Source: Actinokineospora bangkokensis (GTDB taxonomy: Bacteria; Actinomycetota; Actinomycetes; Mycobacteriales; Pseudonocardiaceae). Taken from it: 64,000 nucleotides of DNA. Shown piece after piece: positions 18,901 to 26,846 of this stretch (positions are counted from its first letter, which is position 1; every line of letters begins with the position of its first letter). The notes beneath the pieces were generated by a model, which worked only from the letters and a program-made list of their open reading frames with translations, was not told where the DNA came from and ran no database searches. Location: NCBI RefSeq assembly GCF_001940455.1, contig NZ_MKQR01000017.1, positions 226,081-290,080 on the forward strand, written 5' to 3'. A program made the position numbers and the translations under genes.

Positions 18901-20269
18901 CGGGGAACTCGCTGCCACCGGGGAACGACGCGGGCGGCTCGACGCCGTCCAGCTCCGGCAGGCCCTCGCCCTGGGGGAAGGGGGTGGTGGTGTTGGCGCC
19001 GCTGTTGTTCTGGTTCTGGTTCTGCCCGGTGGGCATTCCCCCGCCGGGGAACGGCGCCAGCGGCATCGGGGCGCCCAGGCCGCCGGTGTCACCGGAGCCG
19101 GGCATGTCCCCGCCGGGGAACGCCTCCGGGTCGAAGACGCTGGAGCCCGCCTGGTCGCCGCCACCGCCGGGGATGTCGCCACCGGGGAACGCCTCGGGGT
19201 TGAAGTCCCCGCCGCCGGGCACGTCGCTGCCGGAGAAGGCTTCCGGGGAGAAGTTGTTCGCGCCGGGCCCGTCGCCGCCACCGGGCATGTCGCCACCGGG
19301 GAACGACTCCGGGTTGAAGTTCTCGGGGTTGCCGCTGCCGGGACCGCCGCCGGGGATGTCGCCGCCGGGGAAGTCCTGGGGGTTGTAGTCGTTACCGCCA
19401 GGCGGGGGCGTCTGGTCGAACGGCGGGGGCTGCTCCTGGTACTGGTCGGTGGGCGGCGGCTTGTAGTCGAACGGCGGGGGCTGCTCGAACTTCCAGTCCG
19501 GGGGCGGCGGGTACTCGAAGTCGGGGATGTCCGGCCCGTCGCCCCCGCCGCCGGGCCCGGGGCCGGTGAACTGGGTGGGGTCGACGACCGGGGTGCTGTC
19601 GATGGTGATGACGTACTCGCCCGCCAGCTTGGAGATGACGTTGCGCATGTCGTCGGTCATCATCTTCACGATCTCGGGCTTCTTCGAGACCATGACCAGG
19701 CCGTTGTCCATCACCGGGGCGCCCGCGTTGATGGCCTGCTGGGCGTACCAGCCGTCGATGGCCTCCATCTGGTGCTGCGCCCAGGCCAGCTGCTGGCCGT
19801 TGAGGTGCAGCTGCCTGGCCACGTCGGTGCGGCCGCTGGGACCGCCGCCGAGCTGGGTCGCGCGCGCCTTGACGTAGGCCGAGAGCAGCTCCATCTTCTG
19901 CTGGAACGCCGTGGCCGCCTCGCCCTGCCACGGGCCGTTCTCGCCCACCAGCGAGCGCGCCTGGGCCTGGATCGACTCGGCGACCATCTCCAGCACGCCG
20001 CGGGTGTAGTTGATCTTGTTGGCGGCGTCGTAGAACGTGCTCGGGTCGGCGATGGAGTGGACGCGGTCAGCGCGCTCCTGCTCGCTGACCGCGTCGTCAC
20101 CCTGGGTCGGCACCGCGGCCGAGCCCACGACGGCGGCCTTGATGTGCTTCCAGTCCCACCCCATGTAGTCCTTGGGGTCCGACGAGCTGCCGGGGCCGTC
20201 GCCCCAGTAGCCGGAGTCATCGTTCTCACCGGGGACGTCGAAGCCGTCGCCGTCCGTGGGTGTGGTCAC
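15932..20269 (-). CDS. Giant WXG-domain protein with Gly/Pro-rich tandem repeats and a single membrane segment
   Basis: 1445 aa, GTG start preceded by GAGGGG. Residues about 60-215 are helical with a WXG turn (GPWQGEAATAF, about 112), like the PPE/WXG entry domain of ESX substrates. Residues about 220-540 are Gly/Pro/Asp-rich with repeated FPGGDMPGGG motifs. Residues about 545-1160 carry nine units around ERSDSSGLLGNEVAPW and DPAEWAGG. A short hydrophobic stretch (VLPAAGVAAAGFAAGALV) followed by RRR at about 1160-1185 looks like one transmembrane helix with a cytosolic side after it. The last ~260 residues include a Glu/Pro-rich acidic stretch. It lies directly before eccC, overlapping by 4 nt. 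Possibly a surface-exposed or envelope-spanning substrate or tether; no family was recognised beyond the WXG region. Confidence 0.75.
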   Translation of the reverse strand: MTTPTDGDGFDVPGENDDSGYWGDGPGSSSDPKDYMGWDWKHIKAAVVGSAAVPTQGDDAVSEQERADRVHSIADPSTFYDAANKINYTRGVLEMVAESIQAQARSLVGENGPWQGEAATAFQQKMELLSAYVKARATQLGGGPSGRTDVARQLHLNGQQLAWAQHQMEAIDGWYAQQAINAGAPVMDNGLVMVSKKPEIVKMMTDDMRNVISKLAGEYVITIDSTPVVDPTQFTGPGPGGGGDGPDIPDFEYPPPPDWKFEQPPPFDYKPPPTDQYQEQPPPFDQTPPPGGNDYNPQDFPGGDIPGGGPGSGNPENFNPESFPGGDMPGGGDGPGANNFSPEAFSGSDVPGGGDFNPEAFPGGDIPGGGGDQAGSSVFDPEAFPGGDMPGSGDTGGLGAPMPLAPFPGGGMPTGQNQNQNNSGANTTTPFPQGEGLPELDGVEPPASFPGGSEFPGGADFPDGAGLPGGAGGLGDIGGVDAPGGLGDVSPFPGGSELPGELPVTDPAEWAAGGTMPSGGSLGNGFGSPGGMPMSPPMGMGGGGNPGAAERSDASGLLGNEIAPWTGGSDFPGDPSAIETPSTNPADWAAGGSIPAGGNLGDGFGSPGGMPMSPPMGMGGAGNPSAAERSDSSGLLGNELKPWEGGTEIPGDPTAVDAPALDPAEWAGGTPTPQLGQFPGSGGGMPGMPMAPGMGGAGNGAAAERSDSSGLLGNELKPWEGGEGIPGDPSAVDSPALDPAEWAGGTPAPQVGQFPGSGGGMPGMPMAPGMGGAGNGAAAERSDSSGLLGNEVAPWDGGTGIPGDPTGVDAPAVDPAEWAGGTSPQVGQFPGSGGGMPGMPMAPGMGGAGNGAAAERSDSSGLLGNEVAPWDGGAGIPGEPTGTDAPAVDPAEWAGGTSPQAGQFPGGGGVPGMPMAPGAGGAGNGAAAERSDSSGLLGNEVAPWAGGTGVPGEPTGTDAPAADPAEWAGGAPAPQLGQVPGGGVPGMPMAPGAGGTGAAAERSDSSGLLGNEVAPWGDGTGVPGEPTGTDAPAADPAAWADTPGAPVAHGTGEGVPGMPMAPGAGQDTPAAERSDASGLLGSGSAPWAGADVPGEPSGTEAPAAAPAAWAGEAHAGGMPLVPGAPGGDEPAAERSDASELLGQEQSPWAPADVPGEPAQGPGGWSGVLPAAGVAAAGFAAGALVNRRRGAEREPGPAEGVRGGDGAWEPTAVPGEPSTSRWYPDKTGQPDQGAPAPGTVPGVTAAASLETSVDAPAHEAGWAVRQDDEWAAVGPRAGSWASGADDWAAPAAPPAAAAPQAEQRVEQPAAGRVAVVAVDAERADARSWDMAMPGLFAVPLSVPPAAEQPVEQAAPDHTERSAEPWVGEEPADQRETFQRRKPVESGEPERRPVLCGAGFVEDDEDEPQPEPEPEPDAEEERTSADLLKQTGDVWGSGGSTPSGVLE
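16800..18640. repeat. In-frame tandem repeat array, nine degenerate units of roughly 60-75 codons
   Basis: The array encodes units centred on SDSSGLLGNE and DPAEWAGG. Inner units (about 17.45-18.06 kb) share long identical stretches and use visibly more A/T at synonymous positions than the outer units, which suggests amplification from one unit plus gene conversion. The period is a multiple of three, so the frame is intact. Confidence 0.85.
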
Positions 20270-20350
20270 CGCAGCCCCTCAACCGCCACTCGGAGGACCG
20301 TCCGGAACAGTCCACTTGCGAACAGGATCAGACCCACCGGGCGCACCGCG

Positions 20351-21058
20351 TCAGATCGAGCCGGTGGCGCCCAACCCCGTGATCTCGCTGTTGACGTCGG
20401 AGAAGTTCTTGTTGAGCTTCTCCGAGGTCATCGAGTTGAGCTCCTCGGCGCTGTCGTACTCGGTCTTCATCCGCCCGACGGCCTCGGTCACCAGCTGCAG
20501 GGCGTCCTGCAGGTTGCCGATGAACTCGTGGGTGTCCTTGGCCAGGCCCTTGCCGCCCATCTCACCGCCGCCGATGGCCGAGCGCACCTTGTTGGCCACC
20601 GCGAAGGTGCCCGGTGCGACGAACAGCCCGTCGAGGTCGGCCAGCGGCTTGTCGAGGTGGCCGCGCAGCACGGTCATGTTCTCGGCGAAGGTCTGCAACG
20701 CCGCGGTGTTCACCCGGGTGTCCTTGCCGCCGTCGGCGCCGGGGCCCGGCACCGCGGGCGGGGGCGGCACACCGTCGTCGTTGACCTGGAAGGTCGACTC
20801 GGTGGGCACGTCGTTGTTGTACTCCGAGGAGTTCTCGGCGTACTCGGGGTTGCTCTCGATCCGCTTGACCTGCTCGTCGCGGTACTCGTTCCAGGCCGCG
20901 ACCTCGCGCTCGAACCGCTCCTTGTCGAAGCCCGACGCGTCGCGCCAGGTGCCGTGGGGACCGGGGATCGAGTTGTGCTTCGACGCGTTGGCCTGGTCGA
21001 CGAAGTCGTAGTAGCCCTTGTCGAAGACGTACCCGGTGGACGGGTCCTTGTAGCTCAT
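20351..21058 (-). CDS. T7SS-associated helical protein (ESX substrate or accessory)
   Basis: 235 aa from ATG at 21058 (MSYKDPSTGYVFDKGYYDF); a GTG nine bases upstream is possible but places the start closer to the GGGG ribosome-binding site than usual. The N-terminal 90 residues are polar and charged. A short Pro run (GVPPPPAVPGPG) then separates them from a ~125-residue helical domain (TAALQTFAENMTVLRGHLDKPLADLDGL through VTEAVGRMKTEYDSAEEL) resembling ESX-secreted helical hairpins. YDSAE fits the YxxxD/E export signal that follows such hairpins. No specific family was recognised. It lies between the two WXG100 genes and the giant repeat protein in the same operon. Confidence 0.75.
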   Translation of the reverse strand: MSYKDPSTGYVFDKGYYDFVDQANASKHNSIPGPHGTWRDASGFDKERFEREVAAWNEYRDEQVKRIESNPEYAENSSEYNNDVPTESTFQVNDDGVPPPPAVPGPGADGGKDTRVNTAALQTFAENMTVLRGHLDKPLADLDGLFVAPGTFAVANKVRSAIGGGEMGGKGLAKDTHEFIGNLQDALQLVTEAVGRMKTEYDSAEELNSMTSEKLNKNFSDVNSEITGLGATGSI

Positions 21059-21233
21059 GCTCACCACCCCTGTGGTCTGTCAGTGCCGGTGGCCTGTTCG
21101 TGGCCGGGGAGGGGACGGGCGAACCGGGGGCGACGCGGCGGCAACCGCCCGCGGCCCGATCCCGTCCTCCGACTGCTCGTGCCCTGGTCGCCGGGGGCCG
21201 ACCCGCCCGCGGGCAGCGGGCCCCGGCAGCGGC

Positions 21234-21533
21234 TCAGAGGCCGGTGCCCTGCCACATGTTCACACCGGTGTGCTCGACGCGCAGGTAGCCGTTGGAGATC
21301 TCGTTCAGGGCGATCTCCGCGCGGTTGAGGCACTTGGGCATCTCGTTCGCGGCGGCGTTCCACTTGGCCTGGCTGACGTTGTACTGGTCGCGCGCGGCCG
21401 AGGTCCACTGCTGCAGGCTGCCCCGGACGCTGTTGTCGAGCTCCTGGAGCATGGTCTGCATCCGCAGCGTGATCGCGGCCATCTGGTCGCGGGTCGCGTC
21501 GGCGGCGCTGAAGCTGAAGTCGTACTGGGTCAT
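21234..21533 (-). CDS. WXG100-family protein, EsxA-like
   Basis: 99 aa, ATG with a strong AAGGAGGG site 9 nt upstream. Two helices are joined by a turn reading QQWTSAARDQY, so the classical WXG Gly is replaced by Ser. The C-terminal tail NGYLRVEHTG contains a YxxxE motif (YLRVE), the general secretion signal recognised by EccC. Size is typical of the family (about 95-110 aa). It follows the other WXG100 gene by 37 nt, and the pair probably forms the exported heterodimer. Confidence 0.9.
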   Translation of the reverse strand: MTQYDFSFSAADATRDQMAAITLRMQTMLQELDNSVRGSLQQWTSAARDQYNVSQAKWNAAANEMPKCLNRAEIALNEISNGYLRVEHTGVNMWQGTGL

Positions 21534-21570
21534 CGCGGTTGCCCTCCTTCGCTGGTCTCGTGGTGGCGGG

Positions 21571-21894
21571 TCAGAGCCCGGGCAGGCCGTCGGCGAAGCC
21601 GAACTGCGGGGCCAGGTTGACGGCCTCCTGCTCGGCGGCGTCGTAGGCCTTGGCGTTGCCGCCCATCACCTGGATCATGTTGTTCAGCTCGTTGATGATG
21701 ATCTGGAACTGGTTCTCCCAGTCGTTCATCGCCCGGCTGAAGTTGTTCGACGCGTCGCCCTTCCAGGTCGACTGCAGGGCCAGGATCGTCTCGTTGACCG
21801 AGCGCAGGTGCCCCGTGGACTCGCTGGAGGCGGCCTCGAACTGCTGGGCCGCCCGCTGCATGCCGAGTGTGTCTGTGCTGACCGGGTTGGTCAT
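21571..21894 (-). CDS. WXG100-family protein, EsxB-like; first gene of the T7SS operon
   Basis: 107 aa from ATG at 21894 (MTNPVSTDTLGMQRAAQQF), chosen over a longer start because of the GGGAGGACC ribosome-binding site directly upstream. The helix-turn-helix turn is STWKGDASNNF, a true WXG. After the second helix (NDWENQFQIIINELNNMIQ) the tail contains YDAAE, a YxxxE export signal. It is the 5'-most gene of the minus-strand secretion operon; the upstream intergenic region up to 22.7 kb contains no gene and presumably the promoter. Confidence 0.92.
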   Translation of the reverse strand: MTNPVSTDTLGMQRAAQQFEAASSESTGHLRSVNETILALQSTWKGDASNNFSRAMNDWENQFQIIINELNNMIQVMGGNAKAYDAAEQEAVNLAPQFGFADGLPGL

Positions 21895-22088
21895 GCGGTC
21901 CTCCCTCATCACTTGACGACGCTTGGACGGCCCCGAGTCTCACGAGTCGCCCGCACCCGGTGAAGGACCCACCACGGATTGCTTCCCCGAACACCCCGCG
22001 AAGGTGCCCGAACACCCCTGCCGGACAGGGTCCGCAGGTCAGCGGCGTGCGAGTGGGTACCGGAACCGGGTCCGGGGGGTGGCCGCGG

Positions 22089-22298
22089 CTCGCCTTCGGC
22101 GTCGGGGGGAAAGGCCGGGATTTTCGAGGCGGGCTCGATGTGGTGATCCCGTTTGGGCGGGGCCCCTACGGCGATCATGAGCTGAGAGAGCGGGAAAAGC
22201 TGGGGCCAAAAGAGCCCCGCTCAACCCGGACAGGGTAGCTCATGATCGCCTACCCCACCCAAACAAGATCACCACATCGAGCAGGGCCGTAGCCGGGC
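22089..22298 (+). repeat. Palindromic dispersed element, copy A
   Basis: Begins with a CTCGCCTTCGGC end, then a left arm starting CTCGATGTGG (22134-22183), a 53-nt loop, a complementary right arm (22237-22281) and a CAGGGCCGTAGCCGGGC end. The arms pair over most of their 45-50 nt, with GCGATCATGAGCT at the inner edge. The copy lies between the first T7SS gene and copy B and is in opposite orientation to B. No reading frame with gene-like composition was seen. Confidence 0.85.
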
Positions 22299-22395
22299 TA
22301 CCCGGTCCGCAAGTGCTTGCGTCGTGGGAAAAGCGAAGGACGAGAGCCGGGGACGGTGTGGGGGTGCGGCGGCTGCGCCGACGCACCCGGGAAGC

Positions 22396-22430
22396 GGCTT
22401 GGCGGCGGCGCAGCCGCCGCCCTTCAAGCC
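22396..22430. other. Strong hairpin between palindromic copies A and B
   Basis: GGCTTG and CAAGCC enclose GGCGGC-GCA-GCCGCC, a nested stem. The 22299-22487 stretch between the two elements otherwise holds nothing recognisable. Its right-flank text (TGGGAAAAGCG) resembles the sequence to the right of copy C, so part of this spacer may belong to the repeat family. Confidence 0.5.
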
Positions 22431-22487
22431 AGCCATGTCACGGTCAGCAGAAGGTGGGAAGCAGCGCGCCCACCTACGGATTCGGCG

Positions 22488-22698
22488 GCCCGGCTACGGC
22501 CCTGCTCGATGCGGTGGTTGTGCTTGACCGGGGAAGGCGATCATGTGCTACCCACGGCGGGGGGTGGGGCCGCAGGCCTCACCTTTTCCCCACCCCGAGC
22601 ACATGATCGCCGCAGGGGCCCCGGTCAAGCGCAACCACCACATCGAGCCAGCCACCAAACGACCGGGCTTTTCACACGCCGAAGCCGAAGGCGAGGCG
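22488..22698 (-). repeat. Palindromic dispersed element, copy B (inverted relative to A, C and D)
   Basis: Left arm 22505-22549, 48-nt loop 22550-22597, right arm 22598-22647. Outer ends are GCCCGGCTACGGCCCTG on the left and the GCCGAAGCCGAAGGCGAGG end on the right. The loop is the exact reverse complement of the loop of copy D, and both flanks also match, so B and D are near-identical copies in opposite orientation 41 kb apart. The CTTCGGC end lies 14 nt beyond the MMPL stop codon, i.e. in the 3' region of that transcript. Confidence 0.9.
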
Positions 22699-22712
22699 AC
22701 CCCGAACCACGC

Positions 22713-25004
22713 TCACCGCCGGTAGTGCGCCCCGGACATCTGCACGTCGGCCTCGATGACCTGCCCCGTGATCTGGCGCGGTTCGCGCGGGACCTGCTCC
22801 ACCGCGGGGGCGAACCAGTCGAACGGGCCCTGGGGCTCGTCGGGGTCCTCAAGGCGGTGGCTGTGGCCGGTGCCCTCGACGTCGAGCTTGGGGAGGATGC
22901 GGTTGACCCACTCCGGGAGCCACCAGTTGGCCTTGCCGAAGATGGCCATGACGGCGGGGACGAGGGCGATGCGGATGACGACGGCGTCGAGCAGGACGGC
23001 GACGGTGAGGCCGAGGCCGGACTCCTGGACGAGGCGTTCGCCGGTGGTGACGAAGGAGAAGAAGACCAGGGCCATGATGAGGGCCGCGGCGGTGATGGTG
23101 CGGCCGGTGGCGGCGAGGCCGTTGACGGTGGCCTCGACGGTGTTGCCGCGGCGGTGGTACTCCTCCTGGATGCGGCTGACGAGGAAGACCTCGTAGTCCA
23201 TGGAGAGGCCGAACAGGCCCGCGAAGAGGAACACCGGGATGTAGGGCTCGATGGGGCCGGTGGCGGCGATGCCGAACCAGCCCCACTGGAACACCGCCAC
23301 CAGGACGCCGAACATGGCGGCGGCGGCGAGCAGGTTCATCACCGCGGCGGTGAGCGGGATGAGGATGCTGCGGAAGACGATCACCAGCAGCAGGAACGAG
23401 ATGGCCACGACGGTGAACAGGAACAGCGGGAGGCGGTCGGTGATGGCGCGGGCGAAGTCGATCTGCACGGCGGTGACGCCGCCGACGTAGAGCTGCGCGC
23501 CGGTGCCGTCGGTGGCGCGCGGGATGACGTCGTCGCGCAGGGACCTGACCAGGTCCTCGGTGGCCGGGTCCTGGGGTGTCTTCTTCGGGTAGACGATGAC
23601 GGCGGTGATCTGGCCGCCGGAGCGGGTGGGGCTGACCACCGGCGGGACGGCCAGCTCCACGTCGTCGTGGCCCGCGATCTCGCGGTGGACCTCCTCGGCC
23701 GCGGCGCGCTCGGCGGCGGTGTCGGCGCGGCCGACGACCACGAGCGGGCCGGTGAAGCCGGGGCCGAAGCCCTTGCTGAGCATGTCGTAGGCCTGGCGGG
23801 TGGTGGCCTCCTCGCGCAGCAGGCCCGCGTCCGGGATGCCCAGGCGCAGCGAGAACACCGGCAGGGTCAGCGCGCCGATGATGAGCAGCGCGACCAGGGT
23901 GCTGATGCCGGGCCGCTTGGTGACCGCGCGGGCCAGGGTGCCCCAGCGCCTGCCCTCGGGCAGCACCTTGCGGTGGCGCACGCTCATGTCGCGGCGCACC
24001 GAGGCGGACAGGATGCGCACGCCGAACACGCGCAGCAGCGCGGGCAGCAGGGTCAGCGCGGCGAACATCGTCATGAGCACGGCGATGCTGGAGCTGATCG
24101 CGATGCCGTTGAGGAAGCCGATGCCGATGGTGAACTGGCCCAGCAGCGCCACGCACACGGTGACGCCCGCGAACAGCACGCTGCGCCCGGAGGTGGACGC
24201 GGCCAGGCCCAGCGCGTCCTCCTGGCGCGAGCCGCTGACCAGGGCCTGCCGGTAGCGGGTGACGATGAACAGGGCGTAGTCGACGCCCACGCCGAGCCCG
24301 AGCAGGACCACGATCTCCTGGCTGACCGTGGGCACGTCCATCACGTGCGTCATCAGGCCCACCACGCCGATGGCGGTGCCGACGGAGATGATCGCGGTGA
24401 GGATCGGCACCAGCATGGAGAACAGCGACCCGAAGGTGAACAGCAGCACGATCGCCGCCGCGGCCAGGCCCAGCCCGGCGTCGTCGAGGTTCGGCGGGGC
24501 CAGCGTGCGGGAGGCCACCGCGCCGTCCACGGCGATCTTGAGCACCCCGCCCTGCTCGCGGGTCGCCACGTCGACGAAGTCGTGCGCCTGCTGCGAGGTC
24601 AGGTCGTCGGCCTTGACGTCGAAGGTGACGTTGGCGAAGGCGACCTGCCCACCCGGCGACACCTGCTGGGCGCCCTCGGGGCTGTAGGGGGAGACCACCG
24701 ACTCCACGTGCGGGAGCTTGGCGATCTCGGCCAGCACCGGCTCCACCCTGGCCCGCACCGACGCGTCGACCACGGGCACCCCGGTGGTCTCGAACACCAC
24801 CCGCTCGGTCGACCCGCCGATCCCCCCGGCGCTCTGCTGGAGCAGGTCCTGGGCCGTCGAGCTGTCCGAGGCGGGCTGCTGCAGGACGTCGCGGAACCCC
24901 ACCCCGGCCGACTGCGCCCCGAAGGTCACCCCGGCCAGCACGGCGAGCCACACCACGATCACCAGTCGCGCGTGGCGGAAGCAGAAGGTCGCAAGAGCCC
25001 GCAC
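22713..25004 (-). CDS. MMPL/RND-family membrane transporter
   Basis: 763 aa from GTG at 25004 (VRALATFCFRHARLVIVVW), the start that places the first transmembrane helix at the N-terminus as in this family; the longer frame adds an implausible leader. It has two halves, each with one helix, a ~170-residue extracytoplasmic domain and a five-helix bundle. The paired signatures GVGVDYALFIVTRYR and GLSMDYEVFLVSRIQEEY are diagnostic of MMPL proteins; their Asp-Tyr pairs relay protons. The C-terminus ends with a ~60-residue charged tail. It probably exports a lipid or siderophore-like molecule; the substrate is not evident. It lies after, and in the same direction as, the sigma-factor gene, separated by ~190 bp without a gene. 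Confidence 0.92.
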   Translation of the reverse strand: MRALATFCFRHARLVIVVWLAVLAGVTFGAQSAGVGFRDVLQQPASDSSTAQDLLQQSAGGIGGSTERVVFETTGVPVVDASVRARVEPVLAEIAKLPHVESVVSPYSPEGAQQVSPGGQVAFANVTFDVKADDLTSQQAHDFVDVATREQGGVLKIAVDGAVASRTLAPPNLDDAGLGLAAAAIVLLFTFGSLFSMLVPILTAIISVGTAIGVVGLMTHVMDVPTVSQEIVVLLGLGVGVDYALFIVTRYRQALVSGSRQEDALGLAASTSGRSVLFAGVTVCVALLGQFTIGIGFLNGIAISSSIAVLMTMFAALTLLPALLRVFGVRILSASVRRDMSVRHRKVLPEGRRWGTLARAVTKRPGISTLVALLIIGALTLPVFSLRLGIPDAGLLREEATTRQAYDMLSKGFGPGFTGPLVVVGRADTAAERAAAEEVHREIAGHDDVELAVPPVVSPTRSGGQITAVIVYPKKTPQDPATEDLVRSLRDDVIPRATDGTGAQLYVGGVTAVQIDFARAITDRLPLFLFTVVAISFLLLVIVFRSILIPLTAAVMNLLAAAAMFGVLVAVFQWGWFGIAATGPIEPYIPVFLFAGLFGLSMDYEVFLVSRIQEEYHRRGNTVEATVNGLAATGRTITAAALIMALVFFSFVTTGERLVQESGLGLTVAVLLDAVVIRIALVPAVMAIFGKANWWLPEWVNRILPKLDVEGTGHSHRLEDPDEPQGPFDWFAPAVEQVPREPRQITGQVIEADVQMSGAHYRR

Positions 25005-25192
25005 CGCCCAGAGCCTAGTTGACCAGGGCAGCGGCGAATACGTGCACGGGTGACAAAAGTGCGCGGCCGACTTGTGCGCGGGCGCCCGCCACCGCTGGAG
25101 GTCCCCACCGACCCCAGCAGCAGTGTCCTCCCACAACCCCCCGAGCACCACCCCCGGCGACCCGCGTCACCCGCTCGGCGCGGGGGCGGTGG

Positions 25193-26392
25193 TCAGCCCA
25201 GGGCGGCGGCGCGGCGTTCGAGGTAGCGCTTCTCGGGGGTGCTGAGGGTGAGGCGGGCGGCGCGGCGGTAGGCGGCCTGGGCGGCGGTGGGGTCGCCCGC
25301 GCGTTCGAGCAGGTGGGCCTGGACGGCGGCGAAGCGGTGGTAGGTCCTCATGCGGGGGTCGTCGGCGATGGTGGCGAGCAGGGCGAGGCCCGCGGCGGGG
25401 CCGTGGGCCTCGGCGACGGCGACGGCGCGGTGGACGGTGACGACCGGGCTGGGGGTGAGGCGTTCGAGGATGCGGTAGAGGACGGCGATCTGGGGCCAGT
25501 CGGTCGCGGCGGTGTCGGGGGCGGTGGCGTGCAGGGCGGCGATGGCGGCCTGGAGCTGGTAGGGGCCCAGGGGTGCCCAGGACATCGCGTCCTCGACCAG
25601 CGCGCTGCCCTCGGCGATCATCGCCCGGTCCCAGCGGGCGCGGTCCTGCTCGGCGAGGGGGACCAGGGAGCCGTCGGGGCGGGTGCGGGCGGGGCGGCGG
25701 GCCTCGGTGAGGAGCATGAGGGCGAGCAGGCCCGCGACCTCGCCGTCGCGCGGGGCGAGGGTGTGCACGAGGCGGGTGACGCGGATGGCCTCGGTGGTCA
25801 GCTCGGGGCGGGCGAGGTCGGCGCCGGAGGAGGCGGTGTGGCCCTCGTTGAACACCAGGTAGAGCACGTGCAGCACGGCGCCGACCCGGGCCGCGGGGTC
25901 GCCGCCGCCGGTCAGGCCCGCGTCGCGGATCTTGAGCTTGGCGCGGGTGATGCGCTGGCCCATGGTGGCCTCGGGCACCAGGAACGCCGCGGCGATCTGG
26001 GCGGTGGTCAGGCCGCCGACCGCGCGCAGCGTCAGCGCTACCCGCGACGGTTCGGTCAGTGCCGGGTGGCAGCACAGGAACAGCAGGTCGAGGGTGTCGT
26101 CGGCGGCCGGGACCTCGGCGGCGTCGGTGGGGTCGGCGCGCGCGGCGGCGACCTCCCGGCGGGCGCGGGCGGTCTCGGCGCGGAAGGCGTCGGTGAGCTT
26201 GTTCGAGGCCACCGCCACCAGCCAGCCCCACGGGTTGGCGGGCACGCCGTCGCGCGGCCACTGGGTGCCCGCGGCCAGCAGCGCCTCCTGCACGGCGTCC
26301 TCGCACATGTCGAAGCGGCCGTGCCTGCGCACGAGCAGGGCGAGGACCCGCGGCGCGTGCTCGCGCAGCAGGTCCTCGACCCCGCCGGTCAC
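25193..26392 (-). CDS. ECF sigma factor of the ECF42 type with C-terminal helical-repeat extension
   Basis: 399 aa, GTG overlapping the stop of the upstream DGPF gene (GTGA). Sigma region 2 is in residues about 10-75 (FDMCEDAVQEALLAA, PWGWLVAVASNKLTDAFR) and region 4 at about 110-165 (TLRAVGGLTTAQIAAAFLVPEATMGQRITRAKLKI). A ~230-residue C-terminal extension with TPR-like helices follows. This extension, plus an adjacent DGPF/YCII protein, defines ECF42; such factors work without a classical anti-sigma factor. It directs RNA polymerase to a small regulon that is not visible here. Confidence 0.92.
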   Translation of the reverse strand: MTGGVEDLLREHAPRVLALLVRRHGRFDMCEDAVQEALLAAGTQWPRDGVPANPWGWLVAVASNKLTDAFRAETARARREVAAARADPTDAAEVPAADDTLDLLFLCCHPALTEPSRVALTLRAVGGLTTAQIAAAFLVPEATMGQRITRAKLKIRDAGLTGGGDPAARVGAVLHVLYLVFNEGHTASSGADLARPELTTEAIRVTRLVHTLAPRDGEVAGLLALMLLTEARRPARTRPDGSLVPLAEQDRARWDRAMIAEGSALVEDAMSWAPLGPYQLQAAIAALHATAPDTAATDWPQIAVLYRILERLTPSPVVTVHRAVAVAEAHGPAAGLALLATIADDPRMRTYHRFAAVQAHLLERAGDPTAAQAAYRRAARLTLSTPEKRYLERRAAALG

Positions 26393-26757
26393 AGGTCCGG
26401 GCCCGCCGCGAACATCACCGGCCGCACCTCCACGCCCATCCCCGCCACCGCGGCGTCGGGGATCATGGCGGCGAGCTCCAGGGCCCGCCCGCGGTCGGCG
26501 ACGTCGACGAAGTAGAAGCCCGCCAGGAACTCCTTGCCCTCGGTGTAGGGGCCGTCGGTGACCACGGGGGCGCCGTCGCGCACCCGCACCACCGCGCTGG
26601 TGACGGGGTCCCCGAGGGCCTGGGTGTTGATCATCTCGCCGGACTCGGTGATGGTCGCGATGAACCGGTCGTGGCCGTCCATCACGGCCTGCCGCTCGGC
26701 CTCGGTGAGCCCGTCCCAGACCACCGGGTTCATGTGCATGATCAGCAGGAACTTCAC
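26389..26757 (-). CDS. YCII-related DGPF-domain protein, partner of the ECF42 sigma factor
   Basis: 122 aa, GTG start with GAGGAGACGG upstream. The DGPF-type motif reads TDGPYTEGKEFLAGFYFVDV, followed by a helix (RGRALELAAMIP). YCII/DGPF proteins are small ferredoxin-like folds typically co-transcribed with ECF42 sigma factors; the biochemical role of this class is unresolved. It overlaps the sigma gene by 4 nt, which argues for coupled translation. Confidence 0.9.
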   Translation of the reverse strand: MKFLLIMHMNPVVWDGLTEAERQAVMDGHDRFIATITESGEMINTQALGDPVTSAVVRVRDGAPVVTDGPYTEGKEFLAGFYFVDVADRGRALELAAMIPDAAVAGMGVEVRPVMFAAGPDL

Positions 26758-26846
26758 GTCCGTCTCCTCAGGTCGACCGCTGGATCACCAGGAGGTCGGA
26801 GCCGCCGCCCCCGGTCCTACACCCCGCGCGCGGGCAATCCTGCCAG

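Noticed and set aside
22505..22647. Possible short genes inside the palindromic elements (frames starting MCYPRRG or MIAAGAP)
   Set aside because: The frames arise on both strands from the symmetric arms, and the loops differ between copies without coding constraint.
22089..22698. tRNA or rRNA gene
   Set aside because: No cloverleaf arms, CCA end or T-loop GTTC box were seen; the symmetry is one long stem. No tRNA was recognised elsewhere in the window either.
22317..25022. 901-codon plus-strand open frame across the palindromic elements and the MMPL gene
   Set aside because: It runs through the hairpin elements and antisense to a clear transporter; product is low-complexity.
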